A stretch of 9,355 nucleotides of DNA from Campylobacterota bacterium. GTDB taxonomy: Bacteria > Campylobacterota > Campylobacteria > Campylobacterales > Sulfurovaceae. The notes beneath the pieces were generated by a model. It ran no database searches and was not told where the DNA came from. It was given only the letters and a program-made list of their open reading frames with translations. The DNA lies in contig JAADEA010000142.1 in assembly GCA_013153675.1 (NCBI GenBank), positions 1 through 9,355 on the forward strand, given 5' to 3'. The position numbers and the translations under genes were made by a program. Every line of letters begins with the position of its first letter. The first letter of the stretch is position 1. Of the stretch, positions 1 through 6,248 are shown one piece after another.

Positions 1-11
1 ATATAAATGAG

Positions 12-467
12 GTGAAAAAAGAAGAAAATATTATTGAAGATTTAACTCCAAAGAATAAAGATAATGAAGAGAATAGAACTAACCAAGATATTAATTTAGA
101 AGACTCTTTAGCAGCTTCTCCTAATAAGAGCGAAGAGAATTTAACTAATAGTGTAGTTAATGAAGAGAAAAATAAGGTTCAAAAGAGTATAGTAGAGATT
201 GGCTCTAAATATAAACTTTGGATTGGCTATATTAATTTAAATAATTTTAAAAGAAAGAGTGAGATAATCTCAAAACCTAAAAAGTTTGAAGTAACTAATA
301 AAGGAATCTTATTAGTTACAGGGCATGGTAAATTTTATATTAAAAATGGTGATAAAAACTTAAGATATAAAGATAGAAAGAAACACTATTTCTATTTTCA
401 TGATGGAAAAGTAGAAGAGGTTGGTAGGAAAAAGTTTAGAGAGTTAGCAAAATCAAAGGTTTGGTAA
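12..467 (+). CDS. Hypothetical protein with acidic low-complexity leader and basic C-terminal domain (possibly 5'-partial)
   Basis: I do not recognise this 151-residue protein. Residues 1 to about 58 are rich in Glu, Asn, Lys and Asp with no hydrophobic segment, and look disordered. Residues about 63-151 form a compact, aromatic and basic domain (KYKLWIGYINLNNF, then GILLVTGHGKFYI, HYFYFHDGKVEEVGRKKF) that looks beta-rich and could bind nucleic acid or membrane surfaces; that role is only inference. There is no signal peptide or TM helix, so it is probably cytosolic. The start is uncertain: the GTG at 12 has GAGG directly against it with no spacing, and the frame stays open to the left edge (ATA AAT GAG before it), so the true start may lie outside the window. 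The stop is 3 nt before the aminotransferase ATG, which implies co-transcription with amino-acid biosynthesis genes. Confidence 0.7.
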   Translation: MKKEENIIEDLTPKNKDNEENRTNQDINLEDSLAASPNKSEENLTNSVVNEEKNKVQKSIVEIGSKYKLWIGYINLNNFKRKSEIISKPKKFEVTNKGILLVTGHGKFYIKNGDKNLRYKDRKKHYFYFHDGKVEEVGRKKFRELAKSKVW

Positions 468-470
468 GAG

Positions 471-1715
471 ATGTTTGATGAGATAAGGTTTAATAAAATT
501 GATAGACTTCCTAAATATATATTTGCTTCAATTAATGAGATTAAAATGGCTCAAAGGAGAAGTGGGGCTGATGTAATTGATTTTTCAATGGGAAATCCTG
601 ATGGACCTGCCTTTGAGCCAGTTATTCAAAAGCTTATAGAATCTGCTCAAAAGCCCCATACTCATGGTTATAGTGCAAGTAAAGGGATCTATAAATTAAG
701 ACTTGCTATTTGTAATTGGTATTTAAGAAATTATGATGTGGTATTAGATCCAGAAACAGAAGCAGTAGCTACTATGGGTTCAAAAGAGGGATATGTCCAT
801 TTAGCATATGCGATTACAAATCCAGGAGATGTAGTTATTGTACCAGATCCTACCTATCCTATCCACTCTTATGCTTTTATTTTAGCTGGTGGAAATGTAG
901 AGAAGATGAAGTTATCTTATGATGATAAAAGTTTTGATGTAGATGAAGAGGCTTTTTTTAGAGATTTAACTCATGCTCTAAAAAACTCTGTTCCAAAACC
1001 AAAATATTTGGTTGTAAATTTTCCTCACAATCCTACTACAACAGTAGTTTCGTTAGAGTTTTATAAAGAGCTAATTAAAATAGCTAAAAGAGAAAGATTT
1101 TATATTATTAGTGATATTGCTTATGCTGATATCACTTTTGATGGGTATAGAGCTCCCTCTATTTTGGAGGTAGAAGGAGCAAAGGATGTGGCAGTAGAGA
1201 GCTATACTCTATCTAAAAGTTATAATATGGCAGGATGGAGGGTAGGATTTTTAGTAGGTAATAAGAAGTTGGTAGGTGCTTTGCAAAAGATTAAATCTTG
1301 GCTTGATTATGGTATGTTTACTCCAATTCAAGTGGCTGCTACTGTGGCATTAGATAATTATGAATATTTGGTAAAAGAGATTGTTATACCAAAATATAGA
1401 AAAAGAAGAGATGTTTTAGTAGATGCATTTAATAAGGCTGGATGGAAGGTGCAAAAGCCAAAAGCCTCTATGTTTGTATGGGCTAAAATTCCAGAGCCAT
1501 TTAATAAACTTGGCTCTTTGGAGTTTTCAAAAGAGTTATTAATAAAGGCAAATGTGGCTGTAAGTCCTGGTATAGGTTTTGGAGATTATGGTGATGAGTA
1601 TGTTAGAATTGCACTTATTGAAAATGAAAAGAGAATTAGGCAAGCAGCTCGAAATATAAAGAGATTTTTAAAAGATTATAAAAGTAAGATTAAAGAAGAG
1701 GGTATAGATGGTTAG
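471..1715 (+). CDS. PLP-dependent class I/II aminotransferase (AlaC / LL-diaminopimelate aminotransferase type)
   Basis: A 414-residue fold-type I aminotransferase, full length for the family, expected in the cytosol. Visible hallmarks are the N-terminal FSMGNPDG (38-45), VNFPHNPT (182-189) with the PLP-contacting Asn187, SDIAYAD (214-220) with Asp215 and Tyr218, the PLP-lysine motif SYTLSKSYNMAGWRVGF with Lys249, and VRIAL with the substrate-carboxylate Arg379. The opening (RLPKYIFASINEIKMAQRRSG) resembles the E. coli AlaC/YfdZ group, often annotated as LL-diaminopimelate, alanine or aspartate aminotransferase. Exact substrate cannot be read from the sequence; being directly before hom suggests a role in the aspartate, alanine or lysine pathways. 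The ATG at 471 follows the preceding stop by 3 nt with only a weak Shine-Dalgarno, so coupling is likely. The 3' end overlaps hom by 8 nt. Confidence 0.93.
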   Translation: MFDEIRFNKIDRLPKYIFASINEIKMAQRRSGADVIDFSMGNPDGPAFEPVIQKLIESAQKPHTHGYSASKGIYKLRLAICNWYLRNYDVVLDPETEAVATMGSKEGYVHLAYAITNPGDVVIVPDPTYPIHSYAFILAGGNVEKMKLSYDDKSFDVDEEAFFRDLTHALKNSVPKPKYLVVNFPHNPTTTVVSLEFYKELIKIAKRERFYIISDIAYADITFDGYRAPSILEVEGAKDVAVESYTLSKSYNMAGWRVGFLVGNKKLVGALQKIKSWLDYGMFTPIQVAATVALDNYEYLVKEIVIPKYRKRRDVLVDAFNKAGWKVQKPKASMFVWAKIPEPFNKLGSLEFSKELLIKANVAVSPGIGFGDYGDEYVRIALIENEKRIRQAARNIKRFLKDYKSKIKEEGIDG

Positions 1716-2970
1716 AGTCGGAATTGTTGGAGTTGGAACAGTTGGAGAATCAGTAGTTAAGATATTAAAAGAAAATAGTGATATTATTGAGGCAAGGGCA
1801 GGTAAGAAAATAGTGCCTATAATTGGGGCAGTTAGAGATTTAAATAAAAAAAGAGATGTAGATATTCCTTTAGTAGATGATCCATTTAAAGTAGTTGAAA
1901 ATAGTGAAGTTGATATTGTAATAGAATTAATGGGAGGAGTTGATAGGGCTTATGAGGTAGTAAAAAGAGCTTTAGAGCTTAAGAAACCTGTTGTAACAGC
2001 AAATAAAGCTCTTTTAGCCTATCATAGATATGAACTTCAAACAATAGCTAAAGATGTTCCATTGTTTTATGAGGCAAGTGTAGCAGGAGGAATTCCTATT
2101 ATTGGAGCTTTAAGAAATGGACTTAGTGCAAATCATATTCTAAAGATAGAGGGGATTTTAAACGGTACCTCAAATTATATGTTAACAAAGATGATTAATG
2201 AGAATATCTCTTATGATGATGTTTTAAAGGAGGCTCAAGAGCTTGGTTATGCAGAAGCAGATCCAACCTTTGATGTTGGAGGATTTGATGCAGCTCATAA
2301 ATTATTAATTTTAGCCTCTATTGCCTATGGTATTAATGCAAAGCCCGATGATATATTAATTGAGGGAATTGAAGATATTACTCAAACAGATATTGAATTT
2401 GCCAATGAGTTTGATTATGCTATTAAACTTTTAGCTATTGCAAAGAGAAATAATGGGGCAGTAGAGCTTAGAGTTCATCCTACAATGGTTCCTAAGAGCT
2501 CTATGATAGCAAAAGTTGATGGGGTAATGAATGCTGTTAGTGTAGTAGGAGATAGAGTAGGAGAGACTCTATTTTATGGTCCGGGAGCTGGAGGAGATGC
2601 TACTGCAAGTGCTGTAATAGCAGATTTGATTGAGATTGTAAGAGGAAATATTGGTCCAATGCTTGGATATAAAAAAGGGCTTGAGAGTGGATTAGAGCTT
2701 TTAGGTCAAGATGAGATAGAAAGCGAATATTATCTAAAATTAAAGGTAGTGGATAAGCCAGGAGTTTTGGCACAAGTAACTAAAGTTTTGGCTGATAAAA
2801 ATATATCTATTGCCTCTATGTTACAAAAACCTTCTCGTATTATGGATAGGGTAAGATTGCTATTTGCTACTCATAAATGTAAAGAGTCAAGTATAAAAGA
2901 GGCTATTGAAGAGATTAAGGCTTTAAGTGTAGTAGATAGTAATGTTAAGATGATGAGAATAGAGTCTTAG
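1708..2970 (+). CDS. hom: Homoserine dehydrogenase with C-terminal ACT domain
   Basis: Reduces aspartate semialdehyde to homoserine with NAD(P)H, the branch step to threonine and methionine. The 420 residues match the monofunctional enzyme: Rossmann motif GVGTVG (8-13), TANKALLA with active-site Lys100, EASVAGGIP (122-130), NGTSNYML (152-159), and GGFDAAHKL with Asp194 and Lys198 spaced as the catalytic Asp/Lys pair. GPGAGGDATASAV (291-303) closes the catalytic domain. Residues about 342-417 form an ACT domain (YYLKLKVVDKPGVLAQVTKVL), which in this family senses threonine, so feedback inhibition is likely. The ATG at 1708 overlaps the aminotransferase stop by 8 nt and has GAAGAGGG a few bases upstream. 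In Campylobacter and Helicobacter the same aminotransferase-hom or hom-yraN order is known; here yraN is not next. Confidence 0.97.
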   Translation: MVRVGIVGVGTVGESVVKILKENSDIIEARAGKKIVPIIGAVRDLNKKRDVDIPLVDDPFKVVENSEVDIVIELMGGVDRAYEVVKRALELKKPVVTANKALLAYHRYELQTIAKDVPLFYEASVAGGIPIIGALRNGLSANHILKIEGILNGTSNYMLTKMINENISYDDVLKEAQELGYAEADPTFDVGGFDAAHKLLILASIAYGINAKPDDILIEGIEDITQTDIEFANEFDYAIKLLAIAKRNNGAVELRVHPTMVPKSSMIAKVDGVMNAVSVVGDRVGETLFYGPGAGGDATASAVIADLIEIVRGNIGPMLGYKKGLESGLELLGQDEIESEYYLKLKVVDKPGVLAQVTKVLADKNISIASMLQKPSRIMDRVRLLFATHKCKESSIKEAIEEIKALSVVDSNVKMMRIES

Positions 2971-2984
2971 TGGCTCTTTCTTTT
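2961..2984 (+). terminator. Putative intrinsic terminator overlapping the hom stop codon
   Basis: AGAGTC (2961-2966), loop TTAGT (2967-2971) and GGCTCT (2972-2977) can form a 6-bp stem with one G-T pair, followed by TTTCTTTT. The hom TAG stop sits at the stem/loop junction. The stem is short, so termination may be partial. It separates the amino-acid operon from the dtd operon, which has its own promoter. Confidence 0.4.
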
Positions 2985-3043
2985 ACATTTTGCTTTTTAG
3001 CTCTTCTTTTTTTATTTTACTAAATCTCTAAAAATTTATACCT

Positions 3044-3052
3044 TGTTATAAT
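3044..3052 (+). promoter_or_regulatory. Extended -10 promoter for the dtd-cupin-FDH-yraN-permease operon
   Basis: TGTTATAAT is a perfect TATAAT (3047-3052) with the extended TGn element. It is preceded by a T-rich tract (about 2977-3020) and no good -35, as is usual for the main sigma factor in Campylobacterota. Transcription would start near 3059, leaving a short leader of about 18 nt before dtd. No operator or riboswitch is evident in the 106-nt gap. Confidence 0.7.
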
Positions 3053-3076
3053 TAGCCAAAAAACAAAAGGAAAAAG

Positions 3077-3523
3077 ATGATTGCTCTTTTACAAAGAGTC
3101 TCCTCTTCAAAAGTAGAAGTAGATGGAAAAGAGATAGCTTCTATTGGAAAAGGATTAAATATTTTGCTTGGAGTTTTAAAAGAAGATAGTATAAGTGATA
3201 TAAATAAGCTTGTAAAAAAGATTATTAATTTAAGAATTTTTGCTGATGAAGAGTCTAAAATGAATCTATCTATTTTAGATATAAAGGGAGAGATTTTAGT
3301 TATTAGCCAATTTACTTTAGCTGGAAGTGTAAAAAAGGGAAGAAGACCCTCTTTTGATAGGGCAATGGAGCCAGCAAAAGCAAAAGAGCTATATCTTTTA
3401 TTTATTGAAAAGTTAAAAGAGTATGTAGAGGTTAAAAGCGGTATTTTTGGTGCTATGATGAAGGTAGAGATTATAAATGATGGACCAGTTACTTTTATAA
3501 TAGACTCTAAGGAGCTAACTTGA
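3077..3523 (+). CDS. dtd: D-aminoacyl-tRNA deacylase (D-Tyr-tRNA(Tyr) deacylase)
   Basis: Hydrolyses D-amino acids from mischarged tRNAs (and Gly from tRNA-Ala), a cytosolic proofreading enzyme acting as a homodimer. The 148-residue length is typical. Both family signatures are present: SQFTL (77-81), in the active-site cross-subunit region, and GPVTF (136-140), the Gly-cisPro segment that gates chirality. KGRRPSF (87-93) and GIFGAMM (122-128) are also conserved. The ATG at 3077 has AAGGA at 3067-3071 with 5-nt spacing and lies directly downstream of an extended -10. It is the first gene of the operon; its TGA overlaps the TTG start of the cupin by 4 nt. Confidence 0.96.
   Translation: MIALLQRVSSSKVEVDGKEIASIGKGLNILLGVLKEDSISDINKLVKKIINLRIFADEESKMNLSILDIKGEILVISQFTLAGSVKKGRRPSFDRAMEPAKAKELYLLFIEKLKEYVEVKSGIFGAMMKVEIINDGPVTFIIDSKELT
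3509..3514 (+). promoter_or_regulatory. Ribosome binding site that fixes the TTG start of the cupin gene
   Basis: AAGGAG inside the 3' end of dtd ends 5 nt before TTG at 3520-3522. This near-ideal Shine-Dalgarno supports the rare TTG start and a TTGA stop/start overlap with dtd. Confidence 0.75.
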
Positions 3524-3816
3524 CTAAAGTAATTCATACTGATATAGTTGAGGAAGATAAAATTATAAAAATATTAGAAGATGAAGGATATTTTAATATT
3601 TTTAAATGGTGTGATAGAGAGGGTAGTTATTATATGCCCCATACCCATCCTTATTATGAGGTAAGATGGATTATTAGTGGAGAGTTAAAAATAATAGAGC
3701 CAGATAGAGAGGTTATTTTAAAAGCGGGTGATAGATATGAGAGTATGCCAAATATAGAACATTCTGCCCAAGCTCTTAGCGATGTATGTTATATTTGTGG
3801 AAGCAAGGAAATATAA
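3520..3816 (+). CDS. Small single-domain cupin protein
   Basis: A 98-residue mono-cupin. Motif 1 matches G(X)5HXH(X)3E(X)6G exactly with Gly35, His41, His43, Glu47 and Gly54. Motif 2 is AGDRYESMPNIEH with Gly70 and His81. The expected metal ligands His41, His43, Glu47 and His81 are all present, so metal binding is likely, but cupins of this size range from dioxygenases to ligand sensors and no substrate can be assigned. The C-terminus carries a CYIC pair (Cys90, Cys93), unusual enough to note. There is no signal peptide, so it is cytosolic. It starts at TTG with a strong Shine-Dalgarno, overlaps dtd by 4 nt, and shares 1 nt (TAATG) with the FDH gene, so it is translated with that enzyme. A role in FDH or molybdenum-cofactor biology is inference from position only. 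Confidence 0.9.
   Translation: MTKVIHTDIVEEDKIIKILEDEGYFNIFKWCDREGSYYMPHTHPYYEVRWIISGELKIIEPDREVILKAGDRYESMPNIEHSAQALSDVCYICGSKEI
3805..3810 (+). promoter_or_regulatory. Ribosome binding site that fixes the FDH start at 3816
   Basis: AAGGAA ends 5 nt before the ATG at 3816. This argues against the in-frame ATG at 3786, which would add ten non-conserved residues (MLYLWKQGNI) inside the cupin gene and has no such site. Confidence 0.7.
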
Positions 3817-5903
3817 TGAAAGAGATAGAGAGTGTATGTACCTATTGTGGAGTAGGATGTGATATTACAGCTTTAGTAGAAAATAATAGAGTAAAAAAGA
3901 TATATGCCCAAAAAGATGGAGTAGTTAGTCAAGGAAAACTTTGTATAAAAGGTAAATTTGGATTTGATTTTTTAGAGGCAAAAGATAGGATAAAAGAGCC
4001 TTTGATTTCGAAAAAATTTATTAAAAAAAATAGAGAACTTCTATCTAAAGTCTCTCCTAAATTAGAAGAGTTTAATAGAAATTTTTTTAAAAGCGATTTT
4101 AATAGTGCAGTTAAATTAGTATCTTTAAAATTAAAAGAGATACTTAAAAGCTATGGATCTTACTCATTTTGTGCAATTGGTGGAGCAAGAACAAGTTGTG
4201 AGAGTGCCTATTTATTTCAAAAATTTACAAGAGAGGTAATTGGTTCTCCACATATAGACAATTGTGCAAGAGTTTGCCACTCCCCAAGCTTAAAAGGAAT
4301 GAGGGCAACTATTGGTGAGGGGGCAGCTACTAATCCATATGATGATATATATGAAGCAGAATTTATTATTGTAATTGGTTCAAATACTCTTGAGGCTCAT
4401 CCAATTGTGGCTAATAGAATAGTAGATGTGGCAAGGGCAAAAAATAATTTAGCTGTAATTGATGTAAGAGAGACAAAATTAGCAAAATATGCTAAATATA
4501 ATACTATTATTCCGTTTGAGAGTAATTTGCTTATTTTAAATATGATGGCATATGTAATTATTAGTGAAGAGTTATATGATAAAGATTTTGTTAAAAATAG
4601 AGTTAAAAATTTTGAAGAATTTAGAGAAAAAATATTAAATGATCCATATGCAAATCCTAAATTTTTTGAAAAAGTTAGAGGTTTTGAGCATTTAGCAATA
4701 GAGATTCCAAAAATAGCAAGAGAGTATGCCTTAAAAAAATCTATGATTTTTTGGGGGCTTGGTATTACTGAGCATATAGATGGATCTTTTAATGTAATGG
4801 CAATTGTTCATTTAGCTCTACTTACAGGTAATATTGGAAAAATTGGAGCTGGTTTAATGCCTCTTAGAGGACAAAATAATGTTCAGGGTGCTTGTGATAT
4901 GGGATGTTTACCCTATTATGCACCAGATTACCAAGAACCAAAAGAGATTGGTTTAATGACTCCTCAACTAATAGATAAGATGATAGAAGGAGAGATTAAA
5001 GCTCTATTTAATATGGGTGAAGATCTATTGCATATTCATCCAAATTTAAGTAAGATCAAAAATGGAATTAAAAATTTAGAACTATTAGTTGTGCAAGAGC
5101 TCTTTTTAACTGAGATTGCAAAAGAGGCAGATATTGTCTTTGGAGTAAAGAGTGCATATGAAAAAGAGGGGGTATATATAAATGCTATGAGAAGGCTTCA
5201 TCTATCTCAACCTTTAGTTAAATCTACTCTTCCAGATGATTGGGAAGTGTTGCAAGCAATAGAGAATGAGTTAAATGGAGAATTTAATTATAAAAGTAGT
5301 GAAGATATTTGGAATGAGGTAAGAGAGGTAGCATTTAGAAGGTTTGAAGGAGCTGCTTATTATAGATTAAAAAGACATAGAAAAAGAGGGATGCAATGGC
5401 CTATCTACTATGAAGATACTCCAAGACTTCATCTTTTAGATTTTAGAACTGAGGATGGACTTGGTAGATTTAATTATCATCAATGGCAAAAAAGAGGAAT
5501 GGTTGAGGATATTTTAAATGGTCAATTTTTTAATGACTCTTTAAAAGGTTGGTATTTAACAACAGGAAGAGTATTGGCTCAATATAATAATAGTGCCCAA
5601 ACCAATAAGAGTAAAAGATTAAATGATAATTATAGTGAGGATATTGTTATAGCCCCTATTGAGGCAAAAGAGCTATTAGGAGATAGAATAGTTATTAAGA
5701 GCAAATATGGAGAGAGTGAAGCATTAAAAGTTAAATATAGCTCAAAGATTGGTAAAAAACGGCTTTTTGTCTCTTTTCATAATAATAATAGTAAAATTAA
5801 CTATCTTTTTGGAGATGAGAGTGATGAGTTAGTAAAATGTGCTGCTTTTAAATCTATTAAGGTAGATCTTATTCCTATTAGCGATGAGATTTGGGGTAGT
5901 TAG
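3816..5903 (+). CDS. FdhF-like formate dehydrogenase catalytic subunit (molybdopterin oxidoreductase)
   Basis: A 695-residue DMSO-reductase-family enzyme, close in length and layout to E. coli FdhF (715 aa), which oxidises formate to CO2. An N-terminal 4Fe-4S site is formed by Cys8, Cys11, Cys15 and Cys43, with Lys45 (LCIKG) at the position that links cluster and cofactor. NCARVCHSP gives Cys154, the Mo/W ligand that is selenocysteine in FdhF, followed by His155. MPLRGQNNVQGACDMG contains Arg351, matching the formate-site Arg. About 578-687 is the dinucleotide-binding domain (LTTGRVLAQY, then SFHNNNSKINYLFGDESDELVK). No Tat signal or TM helix is present, so it is cytosolic. Between the cluster domain and the catalytic core, about 59-101 is longer than in FdhF and lacks the usual WDEA motif. 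No electron-transfer subunit or FdhD is nearby. A formate assignment is likely, not proven. Confidence 0.9.
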   Translation: MKEIESVCTYCGVGCDITALVENNRVKKIYAQKDGVVSQGKLCIKGKFGFDFLEAKDRIKEPLISKKFIKKNRELLSKVSPKLEEFNRNFFKSDFNSAVKLVSLKLKEILKSYGSYSFCAIGGARTSCESAYLFQKFTREVIGSPHIDNCARVCHSPSLKGMRATIGEGAATNPYDDIYEAEFIIVIGSNTLEAHPIVANRIVDVARAKNNLAVIDVRETKLAKYAKYNTIIPFESNLLILNMMAYVIISEELYDKDFVKNRVKNFEEFREKILNDPYANPKFFEKVRGFEHLAIEIPKIAREYALKKSMIFWGLGITEHIDGSFNVMAIVHLALLTGNIGKIGAGLMPLRGQNNVQGACDMGCLPYYAPDYQEPKEIGLMTPQLIDKMIEGEIKALFNMGEDLLHIHPNLSKIKNGIKNLELLVVQELFLTEIAKEADIVFGVKSAYEKEGVYINAMRRLHLSQPLVKSTLPDDWEVLQAIENELNGEFNYKSSEDIWNEVREVAFRRFEGAAYYRLKRHRKRGMQWPIYYEDTPRLHLLDFRTEDGLGRFNYHQWQKRGMVEDILNGQFFNDSLKGWYLTTGRVLAQYNNSAQTNKSKRLNDNYSEDIVIAPIEAKELLGDRIVIKSKYGESEALKVKYSSKIGKKRLFVSFHNNNSKINYLFGDESDELVKCAAFKSIKVDLIPISDEIWGS

Positions 5904-6238
5904 TGAATAATAGAAAAAAGGGAGCATTAGCTGAAGAGAATGTTGTAAATTTTCTTCAAGCAAATGGATTTTTAATCTTAGATAGGAACTTTTATGCAGC
6001 TAAATTTGGAGAGATTGATATAGTAGCTTCTAAGGAGGGGGTTCTGCATTTTATAGAGGTAAAAAGTGCTTATAGAGATTTTGAGCCTATTTATAATATA
6101 AGTAGAAAAAAGCTTAACCATTTAATAAATAGTATAAATTTTTATCTAAAAAGCAAAAGATTAAATATGGCGTGGGTAATAGATGTTGCAGTAGTAAAAG
6201 GAGAAGAGATAGAACTATTAGAGAATGTAACTATTTAA
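5903..6238 (+). CDS. yraN: YraN / UPF0102 family nuclease-fold protein
   Basis: A 111-residue protein of the UPF0102 family with a PD-(D/E)xK-type fold, similar to Holliday-junction resolvases; its cellular role is not settled. The family pattern is present: KKGALAEENVVNFL (5-18) with the helical Glu, RNFYAAKFGEID (28-39) with Asp39, and HFIEVKS (49-55) with Glu52 and Lys54, which complete the predicted metal site. The GTG start shares 1 nt with the FDH TAG (TAGTG); no AAGGAG-type site is visible (only GGGG at 5893-5896), so it probably depends on translation coupling. In C. jejuni and H. pylori, yraN directly follows hom and precedes trxA; here it follows the FDH and precedes a permease. Confidence 0.9.
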   Translation: MNNRKKGALAEENVVNFLQANGFLILDRNFYAAKFGEIDIVASKEGVLHFIEVKSAYRDFEPIYNISRKKLNHLINSINFYLKSKRLNMAWVIDVAVVKGEEIELLENVTI

Positions 6239-6248
6239 AGGATTTGTT

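Noticed and set aside
3052..3537. 161-codon open frame on the - strand
   Set aside because: It lies across dtd, whose family motifs, promoter and ribosome site are clear on the + strand. The translation is Ser/Phe/Ile-rich with no recognisable domain.
3786..3815. Upstream ATG start for the FDH gene, adding MLYLWKQGNI
   Set aside because: It lies inside the cupin gene without a ribosome site, while ATG at 3816 has AAGGAA at 5-nt spacing and gives an N-terminus right before the Cys cluster, as in FdhF.
4271..4279. Possible selenocysteine codon in the FDH
   Set aside because: The active-site codon at Cys154 is an ordinary Cys codon (TGC) and the frame has no in-frame TGA.
5903..6238. Restriction or anti-phage nuclease
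   Set aside because: The PD-(D/E)xK fold could suggest this, but length, GEID...EVK spacing and the N-terminal KKGALAEE pattern match the housekeeping UPF0102/YraN family, and no methylase or defence gene is nearby.
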